Source: Tubulanus polymorphus
Lineage: Eukaryota > Nemertea > Palaeonemertea > Tubulaniformes > Tubulanidae
Direction: 5' to 3'
DNA: 64,000 nt
Assembly: GCF_964204645.1 (NCBI RefSeq)
Contig: NC_134032.1
Span: forward strand, 16,554,775 to 16,618,774
In this document: piece after piece, positions 1-22,782 of the stretch
Layout of the letters: every line of letters begins with the position of its first letter
Numbering within the stretch: position 1 is the stretch's first letter
Program-made: the position numbers and the translations under genes
The notes under the pieces: generated by a model
What the model saw: only the letters and a program-made list of their open reading frames with translations
The model's database searches: none
Told to the model about the DNA's origin: nothing

Positions 1-49
1 TTCATTCATAATCAATCGTGAATTATCCATCTATTTTTTTCATATGCAG

Positions 50-301
50 GTATTCGCTATCTGTAGTACAGACCCGTCAAACTTCATGACGTGTATAATA
101 CATCTGGAGCCGAATGAAACAGCCCTGTACGTCAGAGGAGATGATATGCCGAATTTCCCGGCGCGAGGAGTCGTCGAGTCGCACATGAATGTTCATTTCT
201 TACCCTATACACAAGGAGTTAGCAGTACAGCTATTAGAAAAGAAAAATATTCACACGTGAGACCTGATGATGATTCAAACCTCAGTGACACTCCCTGTTG
301 A
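50..301 (+). CDS. Last coding exon of an unidentified gene (nucleotidyltransferase-like C-terminus?)
   Basis: An 83-codon reading frame follows a good splice acceptor (T-rich tract ending in GCAG at 46-49) and ends at TGA 299-301, so this looks like the 3' coding exon of a plus-strand gene that begins outside the window. The protein runs FAICSTDPSNF ... RGVVESHMNVHFLPYTQ, then GVSSTAIRKEKYSHVRPDDD. The segment G-V-S-S-T-A-I-R resembles the S-S/T-x-x-I-R element near the C-terminus of HIGH-type nucleotidylyltransferases (adenylyl- and cytidylyltransferases). The catalytic HxGH motif would lie in upstream exons that are not visible, so this is a weak family hint. The last codons and the stop fall inside a short tandem repeat, so the C-terminal residues may be recent. 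The in-frame ATG at 44 is intronic in this reading and is not a start. Confidence 0.5.
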   Translation, partial: VFAICSTDPSNFMTCIIHLEPNETALYVRGDDMPNFPARGVVESHMNVHFLPYTQGVSSTAIRKEKYSHVRPDDDSNLSDTPC

Positions 302-355
302 GAGACACTCCTTATTGAGAGACACTCCTTATTGAGAGACACTCCTTGTTGGGAG
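287..355 (+). repeat. Short tandem repeat spanning a stop codon
   Basis: About three and a half copies of a 21-bp unit (core TTGAGAGACACTCCTTA) begin in the last codons of the preceding exon and run into its 3' UTR. The TGA that ends the frame recurs in each copy as TTGAGAGAC. Confidence 0.75.
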
Positions 356-1414
356 AGTGTTCTGTATATATAGTACCTATATCGAACAATTCATCATGAT
401 TCATTTTGTTAATTCATTCTCAATAAACTGACTTTTATCATTCTGTTATTCACGGGGTTTAATTCTAGTCAATTCTAGTCAGTTTTATCAATTATTGTTA
501 ATTTTCATTCAACTATTATTTGTATAAAGGTTAACAAGTTATATGAATATTATTATCAATCTCTCACAAAACTTGGTTTAAACGTCGAAAAATCATGTGT
601 AGTGATCATATCTGATACTAGCCATTTTTCTGAACTAAAGGTTTTTGGATTGTAAAATATTGTTATTTATAAAATCTATATTTAGATAATAATGAGATGA
701 ATATTAAAATCAATAAAAAATACACCTCATTTCATTCAACAAACATCTACACAACGCGCATGCGTACCTCGTATTTATTTGCTTTCTGTTGGATCAGTGA
801 ATAGTCACTACACCACGTGACTGGCAGGGCCGGTGGAAGCAGTTGTCACTTTGTTTTACGCTGTTCAGAGTTGATCATAGAATACGTTTTTGGTGATGCG
901 AGCACTGGGTCTGTAATAGCTGAGGTTTTTGAATAAACTTCATCAAAAAATCATCATCGGAAAAATTATAACTGGACTGGTCGCCGGTCTCCACACGTGG
1001 CGACATCTAGTAAGTGGTCTAGTGAGTCGGGTGTTGGTCTGGTAGTTTCGTTTAGGATTATGGCTCGGTTTTGATCAGGGCGATTTTCAGGGCTAGAAGT
1101 CTGTCGTGGCTACACGTCTGCAAACATCATTGAAATATCATCCCAGGAAACATGATTAATGAGAAACACGACTCAATTTATTTTGAAAATCTCAATAGTT
1201 CATTGTTGTACGTTACAGGCGCCATTTTGAATCAATTAGATTTAATCAATTACGACTCGGACAAGTGTGAAGGGTCGCAGAGGAGCTGTAAGAGTGGTAG
1301 GAACTGTTACTTGTATTTAATGGGTAGAAAATCTGTTTGGATGAAAATTCGATAACATCTGTCTCTGAAAATACATGACGTCAATAGATGTGATAAAATG
1401 AAAGTGAAACGAAC
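356..1414. other. Intergenic, convergent 3' ends, no gene seen
   Basis: AT-rich sequence between the 3' end of the left plus-strand exon and the 3' end of the calsequestrin-like gene on the minus strand. A minus-strand AATAAA-type signal at about 1177-1183 could serve the calsequestrin-like transcript, roughly 230 bases past its stop. The 67-codon frame at 1152-1355 has no recognisable domain and no convincing start context. Confidence 0.5.
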
Positions 1415-12399
<10,985 letters not shown>

Positions 12400-12438
12400 T
12401 GTGCGACTCGTTCATTCGTTCGCCTCAAACTTAACGGC

Positions 12439-12446
12439 GTTTTATA
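12439..12446 (-). promoter_or_regulatory. TATA box candidate for the calsequestrin-like gene
   Basis: TATAAAAC on the minus strand, 40-47 bases upstream of the ATG at 12399. A start 25-30 bases downstream would leave a very short 5' UTR, so the assignment is tentative. Confidence 0.4.
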
Positions 12447-12449
12447 AAT

Positions 12450-14370
12450 CATATCAGAACTACTAGCGCCATCTATACATATCGAACAGAACTCATTCCA
12501 TCTTGCCCCAAAAAGGAAACCGTTTGCACCAATCAGAACGAGTAAATAGAAAATACAATTATCACGGGAAGGTTTTAGTAATTTAAACAAGTCAATATAA
12601 AGCCATCGTAGACATCGACCCATTTTCTAGAATCTGTAGCTTTTTTGAATCAGGGAAATAAAAGGTTTTTCCTGTTAAACGCTGAAATAAACTATGACAC
12701 TTGCTCAATGATTACTTTTCCCACCCATCTTTCTTTTTGTCTTGTGACAAACCAAGTCAGAAATCTTTGATTGTTATAAAATGTGCATCCGGACCATTAC
12801 GTGATATCCCTACCGGTAAACATATAAATTAATAGAACTGTGGCATGCGAGGAATAAGTTAGTTCACACATTCACCGTCAACGATATGTGTAGGGGCAGC
12901 ACTAGACGGTTGAAATTTCAGCCAGCTCGATATTTCTACTGTGGCATGCGAGTAAAACACATCTTCACCAAATCGTTCTATCTATTCCAAGTGTATTTCG
13001 AGGTGATACTGATGATGATTTATCAAAAATATATCTGAGTTTGTTTTATATTATCAGCTATTAATAAACTCTTTTTTGCCTGTCAGCGATTTCGCAGCAT
13101 ATTCAAGATCAATGTGTGACAATATTTTTACTGTCCAAGTAAAATATATAAAATTCCTCCCTGATTAATTAATTAGCATAAGACGGATCAGTGAAAGTAA
13201 AACTACGATAGTCACGTGTTGCATCAGTGTTACAGCGGGTACAAAATCATACACAGTTTCATCCCTAAACGGCCCAGTTTGATATAATATTAATATTGTA
13301 TTGTTAATGATTCGCGTATATAGTGACCTGTATTCTGTTTATTATATAAAGATGATGATTTATAGTCTCGTGAAATGTGTCAAATGTCATTGTTTATTGT
13401 TCTCGGACAATACGATACAAACTGTCTACGTGACGGGCGTGCAGGTCACATCGATACCGCCATCATCCATTTTCACTATCACTTAGATATGCTAATATTG
13501 TACCATTTCAGCCAATCACCGACGACGATGACCAATCATGTGTCCTATCACATTTGAGGATATTCTGGGAGCAGGAAGGACCCGGTGTTCGTGGCTCCGA
13601 CGTATCATGAAATATCTCTGGAAATGATTGAATTTGCCTCGATTTATTCAACTTTGTCACAGAATTCGAAATGAAACAGCTCGAACTAATTCAGGATTGT
13701 CTTCAGAAATCGAACTGTTATGTGAAACACGTGGATTCAAATAGACTCAAAGGATTTTCACTGGATTCATACACGCACACAGGAGTCGCAGAATATGTAA
13801 GGTAGGAACAAATATTGATAGCTGAAATGATATATTTTCTTATAATCAGGAGTTCAGCCCGAGTATATTAATATATTATATCATGTTTAAGATGTCTTCA
13901 GATTCAACATCGAAATATCATACTAGTTTTTTTGGTCTAAAAAACGGCTGAGCTCTCAATGATAAATCAGTGTTTAATAATGTCACACATTTGAATAAGC
14001 GCGTTGATTAAGGACATCAAATTCAAGGTAAAGATTCCATATAAAAAAGTCGTGCAGGGAGTGGAATATAAAAATCACTAGAAAGGTAACAATTAACAGA
14101 AAATGCTGTAGAAATATCGTATCTCTCAAACATTACTAAGCGGCCTCCTCAGTTTACCCGCCAGTGAGGGCCACGCCACGCATAGAACTGAAAAAAAACT
14201 CTTATCGTCAAGTTTCATATAGAAATCCAGCAATAGATACCCTTCAATTATACATCATTAAAAAAACACTAAAATTCCTAGTGAGGCATGATAAGTCTAA
14301 GGGTCAGTGAAAAGTGTTTTACACATCTTACTGGTCTCACAACTCAATGGTCACCGACTTACGAGATCAT
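12450..14370. other. Intergenic; one possible short exon
   Basis: No array and no confident gene. On the plus strand an ATG at 13671 opens 43 codons (MKQLELIQDCLQKSNCYV ...) that run into a donor-like AG|GTAGGA at 13801. It could be a small first exon, but no downstream partner was recognised. Palindromic AT-rich segments are scattered. Confidence 0.35.
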
Positions 14371-14376
14371 CCGTCA

Positions 14377-14450
14377 CCGGTCTATGGTCTAGTGGTTAGC
14401 ATGCTTGGCTTGCATGCTGGAGGTCGCAGGTTCGAGTCACGTTAGGTTTA
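14377..14450 (+). repeat. tRNA-Ala-like sequence (SINE head or tRNA pseudogene)
   Basis: Contains a box A match (TGGTCTAGTGG) and a box B match (GGTTCGAGTC) at tRNA spacing. The intervening CATGC-TTGGCTT-GCATG forms a perfect 5-bp anticodon stem with loop TTGGCTT, which would place anticodon GGC (Ala). The acceptor stem and T stem do not pair, so it is not a working tRNA. The intact polymerase III boxes fit a tRNA-derived SINE. TTAGGG-type motifs follow. Confidence 0.55.
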
Positions 14451-14779
14451 GGGTTACTAGCAGCTAGGGTTAGGGTTACGTGCGATTTGGCTTAGGGATA
14501 TTTTGGACCGGACATCTCTGGCTATAATTACTTTTTAATCAATAGATTCTGGTGATTTGATTATTTTGCACACCTTTCTTTATCCAGTTACTCGATAGCG
14601 TTGAGACTGCTGTAAATAGAGTTGACGTAAAATAGAGGATTTTACACAATTTACCGAGTTGAACCGAGTTGACATGAACTTATTTCACGAGAAACTGCTC
14701 CAATAAATCGATATTAACAGCAATCGATTCAGCAAAAAATGTACTGATCTGATCGTGTGAGGAATTAGAGATCGAACCA

Positions 14780-15005
14780 GGAACACTAGATACTAGACTC
14801 GAGATTGGGATATCCATTCAGCATCAGTAATTACTGGGTTTGAACACGGGACACCCCTGTACAACCTCTATTCAGCATCAGCGCCACTCTGGGTCAGTGT
14901 CAGTAAATACTGGGTTCGAACCCGGGACACCCCTGTACATCCTCTATCCAGCATCAGGATCACGCTGAATCAGTATCAGTAATTACTGGGTTCGAACCTA
15001 TAACA
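14780..15005. repeat. B-box-like 76-bp repeat family, locus 1
   Basis: Three degenerate units of a roughly 76-bp repeat: CAGTAATTACTGGGTT, a GGGTTCGAACCCGGGAC palindrome, then CCCCTGTACATCCTCTATTC, AGCATCAGG and CCACTCTGAATCAGT. The same family recurs near 37800-38470 and 53500-54840. Confidence 0.75.
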
Positions 15006-15324
15006 CCCTCTAATGTTGACTTTAGACATCTTACTCGGTATTTCCGATAGATGGCGCATATAAAATAAAGTTCCTCGCAAATCTTCGTTATTGGCAATTC
15101 CAGAATTGCGATAGTTCAGCAAAATTCCAATAGATGGCGAGCATACTGTTCTTTTCCAGATAATTGCTGGCTCTGAACCTGTCATTGTTTTATAAATCTA
15201 GTTTTCTATTCAATTGAGAATAAACAATTTGCTTCTCTTTCCTCGACTGATAAATTTAAACCGACATCAGCTAGAGGCATAGCCCTAACCCGAACAGAAC
15301 AAATATAAATTGCTTCATAAATAG

Positions 15325-15330
15325 TTTATT
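15325..15330 (-). promoter_or_regulatory. Polyadenylation signal of the SHPRH-type gene
   Basis: AATAAA on the minus strand about 50 bases past the stop codon at 15381. Confidence 0.6.
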
Positions 15331-15380
15331 TGTTATTTTACATAATGATTATTCGACAGTGAGATGGGAAGAGGAGTGTT

Positions 15381-18300
15381 CTATGGTGATGTAACGTTGT
15401 CAGTGTCATTGCTGTTACACGTATTAAACAATGCTCCTAGATCACCAATAGTTAATTGAGTATCACTAGGATGACTTGTTGTAGTGGGAGCTGTGTAGGA
15501 GGAAGATGCTGCAGTTGAGTCGATTGTTTGAAGCATCATATGAATTTTCTCTTCAACTGTTCCTCGTATTAGAAATCTGTGAACAAACGTCTTTCTGTAA
15601 AACAATCATTAAACCATCGTCACGAGTCCCGCTATAGAATATTTACACTCCCCGCACTGGATTAAAACTCACTTAGTTTGTCCAATTCGATGAACTCTTC
15701 CAATAGCCTGACGTTCCTGGTTTACATTCAATATAGGATCAACCAATAAAACGTGAGTTGCTTCGATTAGATTTAACCCATTAGCTCCGAGATGTACGGG
15801 TAATAATAACGCAGAAACATCTTCATTCTGACGGAATTCATCCACGTTTTCCTTCAAAATATAACGGCAAATAAATACAATAATGTACCATGACGCTAAT
15901 AGGGGGCGTTAAACCGCAAAAAATACCTGGAATTTCTGTTGATTGTGCAACATCTTAAAATTAATGTCGTTTTCGATTAAAGCTTTTGATAAAACATCTA
16001 AAATCTCGACCCACTGGAAATAAATATAATATTCTAAATACGAGAGAATGAATTAATTGTAAATTGATTTATAACATGAAAAACTTACATTTGAGAAAAC
16101 TAATGTTTTACATCGCGGTTGTTCACATTGAATATCAAATAAACAACGTACGATTTCAGTGATTTTAGTCGAATAATCGCCTTTTACTTGAATTTCATCG
16201 CAGTCATTTCTAGCTGGTTTTGTACTAACATACGAGATATCGGTTAATTGTGTCACCTGTCGACAAACTGCGCAGCGAATCACAGCATTGCGATTCTTGA
16301 ATCCTCGATTCCCTGTTGCGCTGACAGCTCGATTCATCGTATGACCATCAATCAGTATACGCGAACATTGTAAACAGAAACAATGTCCACAATGTAAAAC
16401 GCTCCACTGAAAAATAACAACCAGTAAATATCAGGGGTAGGTGTACATGTATTTGTAAAAACATCAGGGGAAGGTGTACAAACCTCAACGCCGAGTTGTT
16501 GTTGACAAATAGGGCACGGTTCTGGATTCAGCCCTCCTGTTAATGTATCATTTGATTTCTCTAAATTTTGTAAATATTGAAGTTGCCCCAGTTTTCTTTT
16601 CAACGCGTTTTCAGCAGTTAATTTTTCACCAATAAATTTCATACGTTTTGGATCCAACTGAAACATTCATGAAAAACATCATAATCAAATTCTACCGATC
16701 CCCTGAATTGGTCTCATCTCATCTCACAGGTGCTGTTTATTACCTCATAGTGATTCAACACGTGTAACTGTGGAGGAACAGTTTGAATTTCTCCCGGATA
16801 AGACAATCTTAATCGTGTTGTTGCCATTGACAACTCATCTTTAGCTGCAATTTGTTCTTTTAACAGCATCCAAACACTGCGTAAACACTGAAATAAAACA
16901 CTCAATTTAACAGACAGGAACTGCTGATTCACGAGAGGTCGCCACAAGCTTTGTAAAAACTCACCCTGAATTCTTTCTTCAAAGCTTCAAATATTTTCAT
17001 GTGTAAAATTCCAGCGTCAGTTAAACTAACATCACCACCTATAGAAAAGCAGTAAACTGATTGACAGTAAACTCCCTGACAGGTTAACTCACTGACAGTT
17101 AACTCACTGACAGGTTAACTCCATGACAGGTTAACTCACTGACAGGTTAACCCACTGACAGTTAACTCACTGACAGTAATCTCACTGACAGGTTAACTCA
17201 TTGACAGTAAACTCACTGGCAGTTAACTCACTGACAGTAATCTCACTGACAGGTTAACTCACTGACAGTTCAACTGTTGACAGTAATTGGTAGCGCCTCC
17301 TGGATATGCTACTGTAACTAACCTCGATTTCTGATAAATGATAATATCGTGCGTAAAGTTCTTTCTAGTTCACTTTCAGCCCAGTTACCTTGACGACGAG
17401 ATTCATTCGTTACTACACCTCTATAATACAATAAACTCACCCATCATTATCTATACAGGTGATACTAAAACCGGGTTTAATAGGGGTGGAAGAGTGACTC
17501 TTACTTATCGTCCATTGAGAATAGTTGTGTTTCATATTTCGTAAATAAATCATCAGTTTTACAAAAACCGCATCTAAAATCATTAATTAGAGTTAATAGA
17601 AGGTTTGTGGGCGTCTATTGCACTGAGAGGATTTAAACTTACTTAGAGATTGAATTATTAGTCGGTCGTAAACAACATTCAACTGTTGAATTGAGTAAAT
17701 ATTCACTATTTCTATCATCACAAAGAGTATTCAATGATACAATTAAATCATCGTGACTCTGCTGTAACCGTTCTAACTTTCTGCTCAATATAAACTCTAA
17801 TCCACGTAAATCTCTAAAACTAGAAACAAACAGTTTGTATAATTGTGAAGGCTGCGTGTTACTATAGATACCAGTACTTACTCATACGCGAACGTCGTAT
17901 TGTTTATATTAGATGTAAGTTCAGTAATGATTTTATCCATTAAATCATGATCTGCATCAGTGTTACTATATATAACATCGCACCACCACAAACTATCTTC
18001 CTCGAACTACAATAACAGAAAATACATTAACGATACATTCCCGATACACGATGTATCGATGAATGTATCGATATTCACTTGTTCATTGAGTTGTTGTAGT
18101 TTATTTCGAGTTGTAACCAGATTCTTCTCCGCCTCACAAACCAATGATGTCGATTTTATCATATATTTCTCTCTCAGTTCATCGAACTTTAAAACAATCA
18201 AACACGTGTTAGCTTTAACGGTAATATTCTCTCTCACGCCATCTATTGATCGTTATACGTACCTCCGTTAATAATCGATCATCTCTCAGTGTACGAGGGA

Positions 18301-21300
18301 TACTAGTGGCGCCACCTTTTGTCAGTAACTCGTGTAGATTATATAATGTATGTAATTGTTGAAGTGGATCTGTTCTCAATTGTGGTTTATATTGTTCTAT
18401 AGATAACAAAACGCTGCGATATTCATCAACTGCCAACTCTATCTGAAATATATAGGGGGCAGCACTGCACAGAGTATCCACGTGGTTTGTTCTATATTTT
18501 TCCACTAGGGGGCAGCAGACACTTACCTTGTCCTGTAGTATGTAGATACCGGCCAAACCATTATGTGCTGCCACCTTTTGTCGATGCGCTTCTTCACAAT
18601 CGGAGACAGTTTTTCTGATCATTTGAACGAGTAATTCTTGCATCGTTAAAGTTCTAGAAAACAGAAACAGCAGATTAATATTTACTCTCTAAACCACGAT
18701 TAATATTTAAACCAGGAATAAAACTTACGTTTTCTGTAAAGAGATAAACGCGCCGCGCACAGCCTGCGGATGACAACAAGCTTGTCGTAACCGTAGTAAC
18801 GGTTGTAATAACTGTTTAACAGTTAGTTTATCTAATGATTTCAGTTGAGTTTCTCTCGGAAAACGAGAAATTCTCTGAAATATCAAATTCTCCTAGTTAT
18901 GACACAATTTATTGAAATGGTTAAATGATTACTGGCGCCACCTACCGAGGTTATATCGTTAAAACATTGTTCGTATTGTTGTTTGTAAAAATGATCTTCA
19001 ATCGGAGAGAACTGTAACCATTTAACTGCGTCTGATTGGTCAGGAATATTTATCTGAAATCATAATCCAATTAGTTAGCAGTCAATCCTAGTTTATCATA
19101 CTCTCTCTCTCTAATTTACCTGATCCAGTTAGCGGTTAATCCTAGTTTATCATACTCTCTCTCTAATTTACCTGATCCAGTTAGCGGTTAATCCTAGTTT
19201 ATCATACTCTCTCTCTCTAATTTACCTGATCCAGTTAGCGGTTAATCCTAGTTTATCATACTCTCTCCAATTTACCTGATCCAGTTAGCGGTTAATCCTA
19301 GTTTATCATACTCTCTCTCTCTAATTTACCTGATCCAGTTAGCGGTTAATCCTAGTTTATCATACTCTCTCTCTAATTTACCTGATCCAGTTAGCGGTTA
19401 ATCCTAGTTTATCATACTCTCTCCAATTTAACTGATCCAGTTAGCGGTTAATCCTAGTTTATCATACTCTCTCTCTAATTTACCTGATCCAGTTAGCGGT
19501 TAATCCTAGTTTATCATACTCTCTCTCTCTAATTTACCTGATCCAGTTAGCGGTTAATCCTAGTTTATCATACTCTCTCTCTAATTTACCTGATCCAGTT
19601 AGCGGTTAATCCTAGTTTATCATACTCTCTCCAATTTACCTGATCCAGTTAGCGGTTAATCCTAGTTTATCATACTCTCTCTAATTTACCTGATCCAGTT
19701 AGCGGTTAATCCTAGTTTATCATACTCTCTCTCTCTAATTTACCTGATCCAGTTAGCGGTTAATCCTAGTTTATCATACTCTCTCCAATTTACCTGATCC
19801 AGTTAGCGGTTAATCCTAGTTTATCATACTCTCTCTAATTTACCTGATCCAGTTAGCGGTTAATCCTAGTTTATCATACTCTCTCCAATTTACCTGATCC
19901 AGTTAGCGGTTAATCCTAGTTTATCATACTCTCTCCAATTTACCTGATCCAGTTAGCGGTTAATCCTAGTTTATCATACTCTCTCCAATTTACCTGATCC
20001 AGTTAGCAGTTAATCCTAGTTTATCATACTCTCTCCAATTTACCTGATCCAGTTAGCGGTTAATCCTAGTTATCATACTCTCTCCAATTTACCTGATCTT
20101 CCACGTCTTTTTTTGCTGTTCTCCATAATATTTCCGCTACAGCATTGTGCATCGGTTCAACGTATCCATGGCAATACGGCTGATATAGTAATACATTCCA
20201 CCAATGACGTACATAAAACGGATCAGTTCCAACAAACAGAAATAATCCATATAAATCTAAAATAACAATAACACAGTTATACATTGCAGTTTTAATCAGT
20301 TTTTATTACCTTAAATGGAGTTATGTGTAGGAGTTCTAATGAATTTGTCCACCTTTAACAGAGTTATGCGTAGGAGTTCCCGTGACACACCATCTGTTTA
20401 TAGCGTGTAATCTTAAAGCCATATCAGACGCACGCGATGATGTACAACCAACCATCTGAGCTTCATCTAAACAAATCTAAAATATCAAACTCTGTTAATA
20501 TCAAAAATACTCATAAGATGAAACGAGTAGAACACCCCTGATCGCTTACCCTCCACCATTGAACGGCTGTTAAAGGACTAGGAGTTGAAACAAAGCGTTT
20601 ATGATGCCTCAGTTTTCGAGCTGAATTCACATTATTCCAATCAGTCAAATCTATAAAGTTGATTTCATTAGCTAAAGTTTGATAAGTCGTAATGACGATA
20701 TCACAATTCGCTAATTGTTGAGGTTGAATATATGAACCTTTATTCACACCGGTATATATCTGAAATCAATCGAATCAATCGAATCAACAATATCAATCAA
20801 ATAGATTGATCGAACTCAAGAAATATACTTACAATAACTTTAAGAGAATCATGTCTGATGTGTTTGAGTATTTCTTCATGCCATTGATGACAAATAGATC
20901 GAGGAGATACGATTAACGTAGCACCAGATTCTATAGGAGCCTACAATACACGTACACAGTGTACAGACACATATAGCTTCATTCATTGAACTATTGTAAT
21001 AATAGATCATGTTTTACTTACAGTTATCAGGTGACAGTGGGGACACCTATATTCACCTAAATCACTATTATCAACGTCATAATTAACGCAATGCGCGTGC
21101 TGCCACCTATAACACATTCTACACTGAATCGTCAGTTCGTTATCGCTTGAATTTCCACAAAAACATTCGATCAAATTCTTATTGTTTGAGAAAATATCGA
21201 CATTATCATCGTCCGCATCGATCGGGATTCTTCGTCCTTCGACTAATTTAAAATATTCATTCTAAAAACCAAACAAACGGGAGCCCGGTTAGTGATTGGT

Positions 21301-22782
21301 TTACAATTGTGATTTGTAAAGTGTAACCACGAGGATGGATTTTACCTGTGAACAGATGAGATTCATTGAATCATTTATCACTGGTTGTAAAACTCTCTGA
21401 TTGTTTAATATACACGCTAATACTTGTACTGTTTTACCTAATCCCATCTCATCAGCTAATATTCCTCCCGATAATTCATCCTGTACTGTCGGTCTATTCT
21501 TCACTAAACTACAATTATAAAAACACTGCATCCACTTCCACAGTTATCCACACTTACGAATCCAGTTCAACAGTTCCGGACCTCGATTCTGTAAACAGTA
21601 AGAGGACCACAGGTGGACTAAAAAAACAGGGTCCTGAACTGTGGAACTGGGTCCTGAACTGTGGAACTGGGTTGTGGTTTCTAAATACTTACAATCCTCC
21701 ATATTTATTGTAGTATAATTTTTCACCATCGGGTAAAAATATCTCTTCATATAAACAATGTGTATCATCATTAGACTGGTGCCCTGTAGATCCATTAGAC
21801 CGGTGTCCAGTAACCTTCTCTTTTTTCAGCATCCAAGCGACGCCTTGTTTCTGGTATGGTCTCAGATGAGGAATCAATAGCCAATGTTGCACTTCTAATT
21901 GCTCACTCTCTAAATTCAATTGTTTTTCATGAATTTCTTTGATGGCTTCAAATACAGTTTCAATATCACTTTCCTTCACTTCTTTCTGATCATTCTTTAA
22001 TTCATATTCTAAAAATATATAAACAAAAAAGGGATGGGAGGTAGTGGTGGGGAGAGGGTTAAAATCCGATTCTGTGAACACCACTTACCGACTGATAATC
22101 GACAATTCGGGAAATAATACGGAATTATTTTATTCAAATGACTTTTTCTGATGCATCTTTCAGATGTAAAAGATAATTGAAATACGTTTGAACGTGGATA
22201 GTTGATAAATATTTGTAATTGTAACGAATCAGTGTTTAATTGATCGACTGAACACAGTAATTTATTACTGTTTAAACTTTCTAATATTTCAAACGGTATT
22301 TGAACTTCATCAACGATGAAATATTCAAACTTTCCACTTTTATCTTCGAAATAGATGAGATTTTTGTCTGGAATTCGAGATCCGTAAAACCAGAATAAAC
22401 CGGTATTTTCTATCCGATAAAATATCCTCTCTCTATTTTCTTTGTTTAGCGCGATAGTAAAATCTCCCAAACGGTAACAACTTTCTTTAACTGTTTTAAA
22501 AACACGAATGTAAAATTCACAATATTTCAATAGTTTATTCAGCTCTTCTTTCTCATGTGATTCCACATCAGTTGAAGATGTTTGTGATGTTTGTGATTCC
22601 ACATCAGTTGAAGATGTTTGTGATTCCACATCAGTTGAAGATGTTTGAGTACCAGTTAAATCCACTGTTTCCACATCAATCTCTCCATTCTCTGCTGTAG
22701 TTTGGGTTAAATTCCAGTTCAAACACGATCGTTTATCAGAATCAAATCTCAGTGGCTTCTTGGATTTACGTTTATTCGACAT
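15381..22782 (-). CDS. SHPRH: SHPRH-type SNF2 helicase / PHD / RING E3 ubiquitin ligase (24 exons)
   Basis: Exons: 22782-22089, 22008-21693, 21508-21346, 21261-21022, 20940-20833, 20759-20550, 20476-20353, 20256-20093, 19053-18946, 18874-18729, 18653-18527, 18442-18263, 18186-18079, 18006-17882, 17819-17643, 17573-17505, 17420-17323, 17038-16965, 16887-16744, 16657-16484, 16406-16089, 16013-15927, 15851-15673, 15594-15381. All phases agree; the total is 1448 codons plus stop (human about 1680). Order: SNF2 N-lobe with [11 protein letters not shown] near residue 355; PHD finger near 415-470 (CFCG ... [12 protein letters not shown] ... CPHC); DEAQ box near 581; helical linker ([10 protein letters not shown]); C3HC4 RING near 1173-1265 (CPIC ... 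HCGHCFC ... CAVC); helicase C-lobe with [11 protein letters not shown]. The family polyubiquitinates PCNA at stalled forks. The H15 linker-histone domain that vertebrate SHPRH has between the Walker A region and the PHD finger is absent; only about 45 residues separate them. A 1-nt phase check excludes an exon-like piece at 21548-21588. Confidence 0.93.
17085..17280. repeat. ACTCACTGACAG(GTTA) intronic repeat
   Basis: Tandem copies of CACTGACAGGTTAACT and CACTGACAGTTAACT (15-16 bp) in SHPRH intron 17, beginning about 45 bases inside the acceptor end and reaching within about 45 bases of the donor. Confidence 0.85.
19069..20092 (-). repeat. 50-bp minisatellite carrying the SHPRH intron 8 splice donor
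   Basis: About 20 copies of a 48- to 54-bp unit that varies only in the length of a CT run. On the gene's strand each unit reads GATCAGGTAAATTGGAGAGA or its TTAG variant, followed by GTATGATAAACTAGG and ATTAACCGCTAACTG. The first copy overlaps the true exon 8 end, where exon sequence GATCAG meets intron GTAAATTGG. Every unit therefore repeats the real 5' splice site with its last exonic bases. The array fills almost the whole 1-kb intron. Confidence 0.95.
22553..22650 (-). repeat. In-frame coding repeat in SHPRH exon 1
   Basis: Three copies of QTSSTDVES, one with an extra QTS, in the N-terminal acidic/Ser-rich leader of the SHPRH-type protein (near residues 47-75). The 27-bp period keeps the frame. 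Confidence 0.85.

Noticed and set aside
14377-14450. Functional tRNA-Ala(GGC)
   Set aside because: The anticodon arm pairs, but the acceptor and T stems do not. Retained only as a tRNA-like repeat.
21548-21588. Possible extra SHPRH exon ([11 protein letters not shown]) with GT-AG borders
   Set aside because: Including it breaks the phase between the exons at 21693 and 21508 and brings in a stop. The sequence matches the foldback-element end repeated next to it.
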